Assembly: GCA_015232955.1 (NCBI GenBank)
Contig: JADFYS010000053.1
Span: forward strand, 1-9,924
DNA length: 9,924 nt
From: Gammaproteobacteria bacterium
GTDB lineage: Bacteria > Pseudomonadota > Gammaproteobacteria > Thiohalomonadales > Thiohalomonadaceae
Direction of reading: 5' to 3'
In this document: positions 1-7,981 of the stretch, one piece after another
How positions within the stretch are numbered: the first letter of the stretch is position 1
How the letters are laid out: the number at the start of each line of letters is the position of its first letter
The notes under the pieces: generated by a model
The model's input: the letters and a program-made list of their open reading frames with translations, nothing else
Told to the model about the DNA's origin: nothing
The model's database searches: none
Translations under genes and position numbers: made by a program

Positions 1-818
1 CGGTACTCTTTGTCACCGCAAAAGCGGAGGTAGAGGACGAGGCCAAGGGCTTTGCGGTGGGCGGAGCCGACTATCTGGTGAAACCGATCAGCCCCCCTAT
101 CGTCCTTGCGCGGGTCAAGACCCACCTCGCACTCCATGATCAGAAGCGCCACCTTGCGGATCAGGTGGCGGAGCGAACCGCACAGATCGCCGAGCGCAAC
201 CAAGAGTTGAATGCGACGCGGCTGGAGGTGATCCATCAGTTGGGACGGGCGTCGGAGTTTCGTGATAACGAGACCGGAATGCATATTATCCGTATGAGCC
301 GCTATGCCGCCCTGTTGGCAAAGAGGGCGGGGCTAAGTGAGCCAGAGGTGGAGCTGATCGAACACGCGGCACCGATGCACGATGTCGGCAAGATCGGGGT
401 TCCCGACCACATTCTGCTCAAACCGGGGAAACTGACCGCAGAAGAGTTCAAGGTGATTAAGACCCACTCCGAGATCGGTTACCGCATCATTGGCGAGCAG
501 CCGGCAGAGCTGCTCGCCTTGGGCGGTCTCATCGCCTATACCCACCACGAAAAGTGGGATGGCACCGGCTACCCCCGGGGGCTGAAAGAGGAGGAGATCC
601 CCCTCGCCGGGCGGATCTGCGCCATTGCCGATGTCTTTGACGCCCTCACCTCCTCTCGCCCCTATAAACAGGGGTGGTCGGTAGATCGGGCGATGACGCT
701 GGTCGCGGAGGAGGGAGGGAGACACTTCGACCCGCAGTTGGCACCGAAGTTTGTCGCTCTGCGTAGTGACATCGAGGCGATTATGGCCGAACACCAGGAT
801 GCAACCGCAGAGGTATAA
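1..818 (+). CDS. Response regulator with HD-GYP cyclic di-GMP phosphodiesterase domain (5' partial)
   Basis: The reading frame is open from the window edge (first full codon at 3), so the N-terminus is missing. What remains begins in the last third of a receiver domain: the conserved Thr in FVTA (about 15-20) and the conserved Lys in LVKP (about 80-90). A charged helix, probably coiled coil, follows (about 130-260), then a complete HD-GYP domain. The HD-GYP residues are all present: Glu (270-272) and His (282-284) of ETGMH, the HD pair (378-383) in HDVGKIG, His in KTH (465-467), the HH pair (543-548) in HHEKWDGTGYP, and Asp in ADVFDAL (630-632). Known family role: cytoplasmic hydrolysis of cyclic di-GMP, controlled by phosphorylation of the receiver. 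The Glu is the extra ligand seen in trinuclear-metal members. The next gene makes cyclic di-GMP and the one after is a hybrid kinase, so I infer a shared circuit. An internal GTG at 57 lies inside the receiver and is not the true start. Confidence 0.95.
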   Translation, partial: VLFVTAKAEVEDEAKGFAVGGADYLVKPISPPIVLARVKTHLALHDQKRHLADQVAERTAQIAERNQELNATRLEVIHQLGRASEFRDNETGMHIIRMSRYAALLAKRAGLSEPEVELIEHAAPMHDVGKIGVPDHILLKPGKLTAEEFKVIKTHSEIGYRIIGEQPAELLALGGLIAYTHHEKWDGTGYPRGLKEEEIPLAGRICAIADVFDALTSSRPYKQGWSVDRAMTLVAEEGGRHFDPQLAPKFVALRSDIEAIMAEHQDATAEV

Positions 819-879
819 GCTTGCGCTGCTAAAATTTTGATGTTCGGATAGCCAGACTTTTAACCGGAAGGAGTGGACC

Positions 880-3150
880 GTGACAGATGAGATGATGGGT
901 GAAGAGAGTGGGATCGCCGCAGAGCGTGCACTGAGAACCGAAGATATCGATAGCGATACTCTTGCCAACATGGCGCTGGTGGCGCAACACACCACCAATG
1001 CGGCGATTATTGCCGATGGTCAGGGTCATATCCTCTGGGTGAACGCCGGATTTGAAAAGATGAGCGGCTACCGACTAGCGGAGCTGGTGGGGAAGAAGCC
1101 GGGAGAGATCTTGCAGGGGCCGGAGACCGACCCCGCAACGGTGGCGGTGATGGCCAAAGCAGTGGCGAAGGAGCAGGGCTTTCATGTCGAGACCATCAAC
1201 TACACCAAGTCGGGGCAGCCCTACTGGTGTGATGTCCGGATGACCCCGGTGCGCGGTGACAGTGGATCAATCGAGAAGTATGTCGCCATTGAGAGTGATA
1301 TCACCGAACAGAAGTTACGCACTCTCGATTTTCAGGGACAGATCGATGCCATTCGCAAGAGTCAGCTGGTGGCTGAATTTACCCTTGATGGCGCCCTACT
1401 CTCCGCCAACGACCGTTTTAGTGAGGTGCTGGGGTATGGTCAGGATGCACTTGACGGTCTCGGCTACGCCTATTTTGTTGGTCCCGATAGTGCCGCTAGC
1501 GATGAATATATGGCGCTGTGGGAGGGGCTGCGCCGGGGTGAGGCTCAAAATGGCGAGTTTCTGCTTCAACACCAGAGCGGAGCGGATATCTGGCTGCAGG
1601 CGACCTACACCCCTGTGCTTCTCGCGAAGGGCAAGGTAGAGAAGGTGTTGATGGTGGCGGCGGATATCACCGAGATGATCACCCACCGTAACCAGCTCCA
1701 CGCCAACGAGTCGCGGATTCGTGCCATCCTCGAGACGGTAGTAGACGGCATTATCACCATCGATGGTCACGGACTGATCGAATCGTTCAACCCCGCTGCC
1801 GAACGCCTTTTCGGGTATGAGACAAGCGAGGTGATCGGGCGCAATGTCAAGATGTTGATGCCAGAGCCGTACAGCTCGAACCACGACACCTACCTCAGTA
1901 ACTACCGTAACGGCGGCAAGGCGAAAATTATCGGCATCGGCCGCGAAGTGGTGGGGCGGCGCAAGGACGGCTCCACCTTTCATTTGGAGCTGGCGGTGGG
2001 CGAGATGGATATACTCGGGCGGCGCCTCTATACCGGTATTGTCCGTGATATTAGCGAGCAGAGGCGTAACGCGGTCAAACTCGACAGCCTTAACCGCGAG
2101 ATGTCGCTCAAACTGGAGCAGCTCGCCGAGTTGAACGAGGTCAATAACCTCCTCAATGAGATGGGGACCTTTTTCCAGCTGTCGCAGACCCTGGAAGAGC
2201 TGTTTAAGGTGGTGCGAAAATATTGCCACAAGCTCTTCAACCTGGAGGCGGGTGCCTTCTATCACATCATCAACAATACACTGCTCGAGCAGGGGCTGAA
2301 CTGGGGCGAACCGCAGGGGAGTCACGATTTTCACCACAACGACTGCTGGTCGCTACGCCGGGGAGAGGCGTACACCATTGGCGATACCGATGAGGATCTC
2401 GTCTGTAACCATCTGGGCGAGGCACTGGAGAGCGACGGTCTTGACTACGCCCTCTGTATTCCGGTCATCGCCCAGGAGGGGACGGTGGGGCTGCTCTCAA
2501 TCTATGGCCGTCGTGGTGAGAAGCCTCTGTTGGGGCTGGAACGGGAGGCGCGCCTCAACCGTAATCGTCATATCTTGATCGATATTGCCGACCGCTTCGG
2601 CACCGCAATGTCGAATATCAAACTGCGCGAAAAGCTGCGGAGTGACTCGACCATCGACCCCCTCACCAAACTCTATAACCGCCGCTTCTTCGAAGAGGCG
2701 TCGGCACTGGAGCTACGGCGCTCAACCCGTGCCGACAAGCCGCTGTCGCTACTGATGGTTGATGCCGATCACTTTAAGAGCTTTAACGATGAGTATGGTC
2801 ACGACGCCGGCGATTTTGTCCTTTCCACTCTCGCCAACACCCTGCGCGAAAGTAGTCGCGGCGAGGATATCCCCACCCGCCTCGGCGGTGAGGAGTTTGC
2901 CCTGCTGTTAAGTATGGGGGATGAGGCGTTTGCGAAGCAGAAGGCGGAGCAGATTCGTCAAACAGTAGAGGCGCTGGAGCTACGCTTTAATGATGTACCG
3001 CTGCGTCGTATCACCCTCTCTATCGGTACCGCCACCATCCCCACCGACGCCACCACCATCGCCGATGCCCTCACCATCGCCGACAAGGCGCTCTATCAGG
3101 CCAAAGAGAGTGGCCGTAATCGGGTGGTTGCGGCATCACAGCTGAAGTAG
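880..3150 (+). CDS. Diguanylate cyclase, PAS-PAS-PAS(FixL-like)-GAF-GGDEF
   Basis: The GTG start has a strong Shine-Dalgarno, GGAAGGAG at 866-873, six bases upstream. Domains by residue: PAS1 about 34-145, resembling a LOV domain (LQGPETDP, NYTKSG) but without the LOV cysteine; PAS2 about 155-265, of the kind common in chemoreceptors; PAS3 about 276-397, with the FixL signature MPEP...HD.Y and IIGIGR, His335 and Arg355; GAF about 425-585, with DCWSLRRG (Cys489) and CNH (Cys509, His511); GGDEF about 590-750. The cyclase looks active: VDADHFKSFND (Asp628, Asn636, Asp637) and GGEEF at 669-673. A product-inhibition I-site, RGED at 660-663, sits five residues before GGEEF. No membrane segment or signal peptide is evident, so it is probably cytoplasmic. 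Known reaction: 2 GTP to cyclic di-GMP. Haem binding by PAS3 is inference from residues. It lies 61 bp after the HD-GYP gene and 11 bp before the hybrid kinase gene, suggesting one operon. Confidence 0.95.
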   Translation: MTDEMMGEESGIAAERALRTEDIDSDTLANMALVAQHTTNAAIIADGQGHILWVNAGFEKMSGYRLAELVGKKPGEILQGPETDPATVAVMAKAVAKEQGFHVETINYTKSGQPYWCDVRMTPVRGDSGSIEKYVAIESDITEQKLRTLDFQGQIDAIRKSQLVAEFTLDGALLSANDRFSEVLGYGQDALDGLGYAYFVGPDSAASDEYMALWEGLRRGEAQNGEFLLQHQSGADIWLQATYTPVLLAKGKVEKVLMVAADITEMITHRNQLHANESRIRAILETVVDGIITIDGHGLIESFNPAAERLFGYETSEVIGRNVKMLMPEPYSSNHDTYLSNYRNGGKAKIIGIGREVVGRRKDGSTFHLELAVGEMDILGRRLYTGIVRDISEQRRNAVKLDSLNREMSLKLEQLAELNEVNNLLNEMGTFFQLSQTLEELFKVVRKYCHKLFNLEAGAFYHIINNTLLEQGLNWGEPQGSHDFHHNDCWSLRRGEAYTIGDTDEDLVCNHLGEALESDGLDYALCIPVIAQEGTVGLLSIYGRRGEKPLLGLEREARLNRNRHILIDIADRFGTAMSNIKLREKLRSDSTIDPLTKLYNRRFFEEASALELRRSTRADKPLSLLMVDADHFKSFNDEYGHDAGDFVLSTLANTLRESSRGEDIPTRLGGEEFALLLSMGDEAFAKQKAEQIRQTVEALELRFNDVPLRRITLSIGTATIPTDATTIADALTIADKALYQAKESGRNRVVAASQLK

Positions 3151-3161
3151 AGAATGGCAGG

Positions 3162-5747
3162 ATGAGAGGTAACGCTCACCATTCAGTGTTCCTGATAGAT
3201 GATCAGGCGCTGGTTGCACTGACGCTGGAGAGGTTACTTTCTGGGCAGAGAGATTTTACCCTTCACTCCTGTCTCGATGATGAGCGCTGTCTGGAGCAGA
3301 TGATGGCGACGCAGCCGACGGTGATCCTCCTTGATCTCATCCTTCCCCACCACTCAGGACTCTATCTATTACGCAAAATTCGCGCAGATCTCCATCTGCG
3401 AAAGGTGCCGGTTGTGATGATCTCCACTTCGGAAGATGCTGAGCTAAAGGCGGAGGCATTTGCCGCTGGCGCCAACGACTTTGTGACCAAATGGCCGGAA
3501 GAGGTAGAGCTTCTCGCCCGCCTGCGTTACCACTCGCAGTGGTATCTAGATCTGCAGGAGCGAGAGGAGATCATGCACGATCTCCGTGAAGCCAACCGGC
3601 GCATCGCCATTGAGAATCGCTATCGTGCGAAAAATGAGCAGCGCATGCGGGCGATCGAGTGGTTATCAAACCAGAGCTCCAACCTTAGTGAGCGTGAGTT
3701 GTGTGATAAGGCGCTCAATATCGCGGTAGCTATCACCGATAGTGAGATCGGTTACCTCCACTTTGTGAACGAAGATCAGGAGACGCTCTCTCTTGGCACC
3801 TGGAATGATGCAGCGAAACAGCTCTGTACCGCCGCTTATGATGACCACTATCCTCTCTCTCATGCCGGAATCTGGGCCGACAGTGCCCGTGAAAAGCGGG
3901 TGGTGATTCACAACAACTACGCGACAACCCCTCAGCGTAAAGGGGTTCCCGAAGGCCATTTTGAGGTGGTGCGCCACATGAGCGCTCCGGTGGTGGATCG
4001 GAATACGGTGCATATGATTCTCGGCGTGGGCAATAAAAAGAACGACTACACTAGCGAGGATGCAGAGCAGTTGCGGATCACTGCCGAGGTGGTACTCAAC
4101 CTTGTGCTGCGCCAGCGCAATGAAAAGGCGCTGGAGATGAGTAACCAGCAACTTATCCTGGCAAAGGAGGAGGCGGAGGCGGCAAATCGGGCCAAATCCC
4201 GTTTTCTCGCCACTATGAGTCATGAGCTTAGAACACCGATGAATGGGGTTTTAGGGATGACCGAGCTGCTACTGGATGGCCAACTCTCCCTGGAACAGCG
4301 GCAACATGGCGAAGATATCTTAAATTCCGGTAAGAACCTGCTTTCGATACTGGACGATATTCTCGATTATTCCAAGATCCGCAGTGGTAAGTTGACCCTT
4401 GAGGCGCACCCCTTCTCCTTGAAAAAACTGCTCCAGGAGTCTCTGCAACTGGTGCGCTATCTAGCCCGTGATAAAGGGTTGGAACTCACCCTTCAGTACA
4501 ATAACCCTTCTGCTCCAGATCTCCTCTTTCTACAGGGGGACTCCACTCGGTTGCGGCAGGTGGTGATCAATCTTCTGGGAAACGCGATAAAGTTTACCCA
4601 TGAGGGGGAGATTAAGATCACGGTCACTGCAACTCTTGCCGCTGAGGGGCAGTGTCATCTCATTATTGCGGTGTGCGATACCGGTATCGGGATCAATCCA
4701 GATCAGCAACAGCAGCTTTTTAATGAATTTGTTCAGGCAGATACCTCGACTACCCGTAAGTTTGGCGGCAGCGGATTGGGACTCTCTATCAGCCATTCGT
4801 TAATCCAGCAGATGGGGGGAGAGATTAAGCTAAAGTCGGCGCTGGGGGAGGGTTCCACCTTTATCATCGATCTCTGCCTGCCTCTAGCAGAGGCGGTGGT
4901 AAAGGTGGAGGAGGCGGCGTCACCGCTCTTTAATGGCGAGATCCGAGCACTGCAGGGAAAGGTGTTGGTGGTTGATGATGTCAAGATCAATCGTACAGTG
5001 GCGACAGCGATGCTGCGCAAGTTCAATCTGAGGAGTGAAGTCGCAGTCAATGGCGAGCAGGCGGTTGCGCTGTGGCAGGCGCATGATTTTGATCTTATTC
5101 TGATGGATTGCCGCATGCCGGTAATGGATGGTTACGAAGCGACAGCGCAGATCCGGCAACATGCGGATGGTCAGGATATCCCGATCATCGCCCTTACCGC
5201 CAACGCCACCTCCGAAGAGAAGCGTACTGCCCTAAATGCTGGGATGAACCAGGTGGTGACCAAACCTTTCAGTAAGAAGCAGCTATTTCAGGCACTTGTC
5301 GCCTATCTCCCCCTGCAACCAGAGGTGACGACAACGATCACAGCAGAGGAGGCTGTTCCTCTCTCTAATGGGGCTGAATCCGCTTCGGAATCGTCCCTGG
5401 AGATCCTCTCGGAACAGACCCTGCATTCCCTTAGAGAGAACCTCGGGAAGATGGCAGACGAGATTATTCAGCGTGCGATAAGCGAACTGGAGAGAAAAAC
5501 GGATCTCCTCTCATTCTCTTATGAAGATATGGATCAGGCGCTGCTGACCCGGACCGCACACGATCTCAAATCGGTCTCTGCCACCATCGGTGCCGACGCT
5601 TTCAGTCAGGTGGCAAAGGAGATCGAGGCGGCAAGTAAAGAGAATAACATCACCACAGTAGCAGAGCTGCTCTCTCGGTTGGGCAATGAACTGGAGCGGT
5701 TGCTGCGGCGGGTGGAAGAGCTGGGACTCTCTCCTAAAAATAGCTGA
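3162..5747 (+). CDS. Hybrid sensor histidine kinase, REC-GAF-HisKA-HATPase-REC-Hpt
   Basis: Cytoplasmic multi-step phosphorelay kinase with no membrane segment. Domains by residue: REC1 about 8-125 with Asp13/Asp14, acceptor Asp58 (LLDLILP), Thr89 and Lys110 followed by Trp rather than Pro, resembling the WspR/PleD type; a helical linker; GAF about 165-320 with the YPL..AGIWAD, VIHNNY and GVGNK blocks of a GAF class often found in kinases; HisKA with H-box SHELRTP (His354); HATPase with N-box Asn470/Asn474, DTGIGI (Asp506) and GGSGLGLSI; REC2 about 598-715 with Asp605/Asp606, acceptor Asp649 (LMDCRMP), Thr679 and Lys701-Pro; Hpt about 750-855 with AHDLKS (His800). Every phosphotransfer residue is present. 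Likely relay: His354 to Asp649 to His800, then out to a separate receiver or REC1. The ATG lies 11 bp after the cyclase stop and has no well-spaced Shine-Dalgarno, so translation is probably coupled to the cyclase. The signal sensed by the GAF cannot be told from sequence. Confidence 0.95.
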   Translation: MRGNAHHSVFLIDDQALVALTLERLLSGQRDFTLHSCLDDERCLEQMMATQPTVILLDLILPHHSGLYLLRKIRADLHLRKVPVVMISTSEDAELKAEAFAAGANDFVTKWPEEVELLARLRYHSQWYLDLQEREEIMHDLREANRRIAIENRYRAKNEQRMRAIEWLSNQSSNLSERELCDKALNIAVAITDSEIGYLHFVNEDQETLSLGTWNDAAKQLCTAAYDDHYPLSHAGIWADSAREKRVVIHNNYATTPQRKGVPEGHFEVVRHMSAPVVDRNTVHMILGVGNKKNDYTSEDAEQLRITAEVVLNLVLRQRNEKALEMSNQQLILAKEEAEAANRAKSRFLATMSHELRTPMNGVLGMTELLLDGQLSLEQRQHGEDILNSGKNLLSILDDILDYSKIRSGKLTLEAHPFSLKKLLQESLQLVRYLARDKGLELTLQYNNPSAPDLLFLQGDSTRLRQVVINLLGNAIKFTHEGEIKITVTATLAAEGQCHLIIAVCDTGIGINPDQQQQLFNEFVQADTSTTRKFGGSGLGLSISHSLIQQMGGEIKLKSALGEGSTFIIDLCLPLAEAVVKVEEAASPLFNGEIRALQGKVLVVDDVKINRTVATAMLRKFNLRSEVAVNGEQAVALWQAHDFDLILMDCRMPVMDGYEATAQIRQHADGQDIPIIALTANATSEEKRTALNAGMNQVVTKPFSKKQLFQALVAYLPLQPEVTTTITAEEAVPLSNGAESASESSLEILSEQTLHSLRENLGKMADEIIQRAISELERKTDLLSFSYEDMDQALLTRTAHDLKSVSATIGADAFSQVAKEIEAASKENNITTVAELLSRLGNELERLLRRVEELGLSPKNS

Positions 5748-5772
5748 AAACAGTGGTTCCAGCCATTTTGGG

Positions 5773-6897
5773 CTACAGTAAGACCAGATTATCGCGGTGT
5801 ATCAGCTCCGGTTCATCGATATAACCGAGAATCGACTCGATCTGATGACTCGGCCGCCCGATGATCTTCGCCGTCTCTTCGCCGCTGTAGTTCACCAGCC
5901 CCCGCGCGACCTCCCGCCCCTCGGGTGAGAGGCAGCTCACCATCGCCCCGCGGTGAAAGCTCCCTTCGACCCGGGTGACGCCAACCGCGAGCAGACTGCC
6001 ACCCGCCTGCTCTATCCGCCGTGTCGCTCCCGCATCGAGATGGAGTTTCCCCTGAAGCCGGAGGTGCCCCGCCAACCACTGCTTTCGTGCCAGCAGGAGC
6101 TCTTTATCGGGGATAAAGAGGGTTCCCACCTTTGTCCCACTACAGATCGCGGCAAACACCTGCGGATCGCGTCCCGGTGCGATAAGGGTCGCACTTCCGG
6201 AGCGTGCGGCAAGCCGCGCTGCCTGTAGTTTGGTCATCATCCCACCCCGCCCCAGCCCCCCACCAGAGCTGCTGGCCATGGCATCAAGTTGTGGCGAGTT
6301 GGCCTGAACCTCGTCCAGGAGTTTGGCATCTTGATGTTGTCGGGGATCGGCATCAAACATCCCCTCTTGATCGGTCAGTATTAGCAGCAGCTCCGCCTCT
6401 ACCAGATTGGCAACCAGTGCGGCGAGGGTGTCGTTATCCCCAAAACGGATCTCGTCGGTCACTACGGTGTCATTCTCATTAATGATCGGGATGGTGCCGA
6501 GGCCGATGAGTGTCTTGAGGGTGCTACGGGCATTGAGATAGCGTTCACGATGGGAGAGGTCGTCGTGGGTAAGGAGGATCTGTGCGGTCATCATCCCGTA
6601 CTGTTGAAACGCCGATTCGTAGGCCTGAACCAGCCCCATCTGACCAATCGCCGCCGCCGCCTGTAGTTCGTGCAGTGCCGAGGGCCGTTTTTTCCAGCCA
6701 AGGCGGCTCATCCCCTCGGCCACGGCACCAGAGGAGACCATGATGATCTCGATCCCCTGCTGTTTGAGCCGCGCCAGCTGCTCGACCCAAAAAGCGATGG
6801 CGTCGCGATTTAGACCGCGACCATCATCGGTGAGCAGGGCACTGCCGATCTTCACCACCCACCGCTTGGATTGAGCAACGCTCTCGCGATTAATCAC
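5773..6897 (-). CDS. proB: Glutamate 5-kinase with C-terminal PUA domain
   Basis: Catalyses the ATP-dependent phosphorylation of L-glutamate to glutamyl 5-phosphate, the first step of proline synthesis, in the cytoplasm. The amino-acid-kinase domain shows WVVKIGSALL at the N-terminus with the conserved Lys, VSSGAVAEGM, the glutamate-site blocks NENDTV and FGDNDTLAALVA, LTDQEGMFDADPR, and the GRGGM.TKL segment. A PUA domain fills roughly the last 90 residues (GSFHRGAMV, REVARGLVNYS, ending HRDNLVLL). I chose the GTG at 6897 because GAGG lies six bases upstream and the resulting 374-residue protein matches the usual length of about 370. An ATG at 6921 in the same frame would add eight residues but has no convincing ribosome binding site. 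The start overlaps the last codons of obgE by eight bases, implying co-transcription and coupled translation. ProB is commonly feedback-inhibited by proline; that is family knowledge. Confidence 0.97.
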   Translation of the reverse strand: MINRESVAQSKRWVVKIGSALLTDDGRGLNRDAIAFWVEQLARLKQQGIEIIMVSSGAVAEGMSRLGWKKRPSALHELQAAAAIGQMGLVQAYESAFQQYGMMTAQILLTHDDLSHRERYLNARSTLKTLIGLGTIPIINENDTVVTDEIRFGDNDTLAALVANLVEAELLLILTDQEGMFDADPRQHQDAKLLDEVQANSPQLDAMASSSGGGLGRGGMMTKLQAARLAARSGSATLIAPGRDPQVFAAICSGTKVGTLFIPDKELLLARKQWLAGHLRLQGKLHLDAGATRRIEQAGGSLLAVGVTRVEGSFHRGAMVSCLSPEGREVARGLVNYSGEETAKIIGRPSHQIESILGYIDEPELIHRDNLVLL

Positions 6898-7909
6898 CAC
6901 ACGCCTCGGCGTCAATTGCATCCATAATCTGCTGCATCAGCGGCTGACAGCCGTCGCCATTGAGGGCGGAGATGGCGTAGATCGGGCCGTCCCACGCCAG
7001 CGCTTGGATCATCCGCTCTACCGCACTCTGGCGCTCCTCCTCTGGCAGGAGATCGAGTTTATTGAGCACCAGCCAGCGCCTCTTCTGCGCAAGCTCTTCT
7101 CCATATTTGCCTATCTCTTTCTCAATCACCCGAACCGCCGCCACAGGATCAACACCGTCAGGGGGCATCATATCCACCAGATGAAGCAGCAGCCCGGTGC
7201 GGGAGAGATGTTTGAGAAAGCGGATCCCGAGACCCGCCCCCTCTGCCGCCCCTTCGATCAGCCCCGGGATGTCAGCGATCACAAAACTGCGGTGCGCCGC
7301 CGCCGAGACGACACCGAGATCGGGGCAGAGGGTGGTAAAGGGGTAGTCGGCCACCTTGGGGCGGGCGGAGGAGACAGCACGAATCAGGGTCGACTTTCCG
7401 GCGTTAGGTAGCCCCAACAGCCCGACATCGGCCAGCACTTTCAGCTCCAGACGGAGCGTCCGTTGCTCTCCTGCACTCCCCGGTGAAGACTGTCGTGGTG
7501 CGCGGTTGGTACTGCTTTTGTAGCGGGTGTTGCCCAGTCCGTGAAAGCCGCCTTGAGCCACTTTGATTCGGGCACCTATTTGGGTCAGATCCCCCAGCTG
7601 CTCTCCGGTATCGGCGTCGTAGATTGCGGTACCTACCGGCAACATCAGGTCGAGATCCTCTCCCCCTTTTCCGGTGCGATTTTTTCCCATTCCCCCCTGG
7701 CCGGAGGTGGCGCGAAAGTGGCGTTTAAAACGGAGATCCACCAAGGTGTTGAGGCCGGGATCCGCGACCACAAAGACACTCCCGCCATCACCGCCATCGC
7801 CCCCGTCCGGGCCGCCAAAGGGGATATATTTTTCGCGGCGAAAGCTGACGCAGCCGTTCCCCCCTTTACCGGCGGTGACCTCTATGATCGCTTCATCTAC
7901 AAACTTCAT
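6890..7909 (-). CDS. obgE: Obg family GTPase, ribosome-associated
   Basis: Essential GTPase (also called CgtA) acting in late assembly of the large ribosomal subunit and in stress responses. The glycine-rich Obg fold occupies about residues 1-158 (MKFVDEA start, then GGPDGGDGG repeats). The G domain follows: GLPNAGKST P-loop at 166-174, TT of switch I about 192-193, DIPG at 213-216, NKLD at 283-286, and SAL near 314. I start at ATG 7909 because MKFVDEA is the family N-terminus; an in-frame TTG at 7930 would add seven unsupported residues reaching to the edge of the terminator hairpin. A purine-rich GCGGGA lies just upstream as a modest Shine-Dalgarno. At 339 residues it is shorter than the E. 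coli protein (about 390) and has no long acidic C-terminal tail, a common variation. It sits downstream of rplU-rpmA behind an intrinsic terminator and overlaps proB. Confidence 0.97.
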   Translation of the reverse strand: MKFVDEAIIEVTAGKGGNGCVSFRREKYIPFGGPDGGDGGDGGSVFVVADPGLNTLVDLRFKRHFRATSGQGGMGKNRTGKGGEDLDLMLPVGTAIYDADTGEQLGDLTQIGARIKVAQGGFHGLGNTRYKSSTNRAPRQSSPGSAGEQRTLRLELKVLADVGLLGLPNAGKSTLIRAVSSARPKVADYPFTTLCPDLGVVSAAAHRSFVIADIPGLIEGAAEGAGLGIRFLKHLSRTGLLLHLVDMMPPDGVDPVAAVRVIEKEIGKYGEELAQKRRWLVLNKLDLLPEEERQSAVERMIQALAWDGPIYAISALNGDGCQPLMQQIMDAIDAEACGD

Positions 7910-7926
7910 CGTTTTTCCCGCTACAA

Positions 7927-7952
7927 ACAAAAAACCCCGTCACTAGACGGGG
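7927..7952 (-). terminator. Intrinsic terminator between rpmA and obgE
   Basis: Read on the minus strand, a perfect 7-bp stem CCCCGTC/GACGGGG (7935-7941 with 7946-7952) closes a four-base loop and is followed at once by six T residues (complement of 7929-7934). It lies 30 bases past the rpmA stop and 19 bases before the obgE ATG. There is no T-run on the plus-strand side, so it acts in one direction. It should end or attenuate the rplU-rpmA transcript and make obgE-proB expression depend on readthrough or an internal promoter. Confidence 0.9.
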
Positions 7953-7981
7953 CCTTGTTGTCACTGCTGTTTCGGATTGCG

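Noticed and set aside
819..879. Possible promoter before the cyclase gene
   Set aside because: TTGCGC and TTGATG are present but no -10-like sequence lies at a suitable spacing; the gene can be served by readthrough from the HD-GYP gene.
1396..2337. Minus-strand open frame of 313 codons inside the cyclase gene
   Set aside because: Shadow of the PAS and GAF coding region, with no recognisable domain and no independent ribosome binding signal noted.
3154..3165. Three-codon mini-ORF (ATG GCA GGA TGA) whose stop overlaps the hybrid kinase ATG
   Set aside because: Too short to judge; it has no clear ribosome binding site and can easily arise by chance. Coupling to the cyclase stop at 3150 explains the context as well.
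5745..5776. Possible bidirectional terminator between the convergent kinase and proB genes
   Set aside because: Only short imperfect pairings (TGG/CCA with AAAA/TTTT, or AGCC/GGCT) and no proper T-run; not enough to call a terminator.
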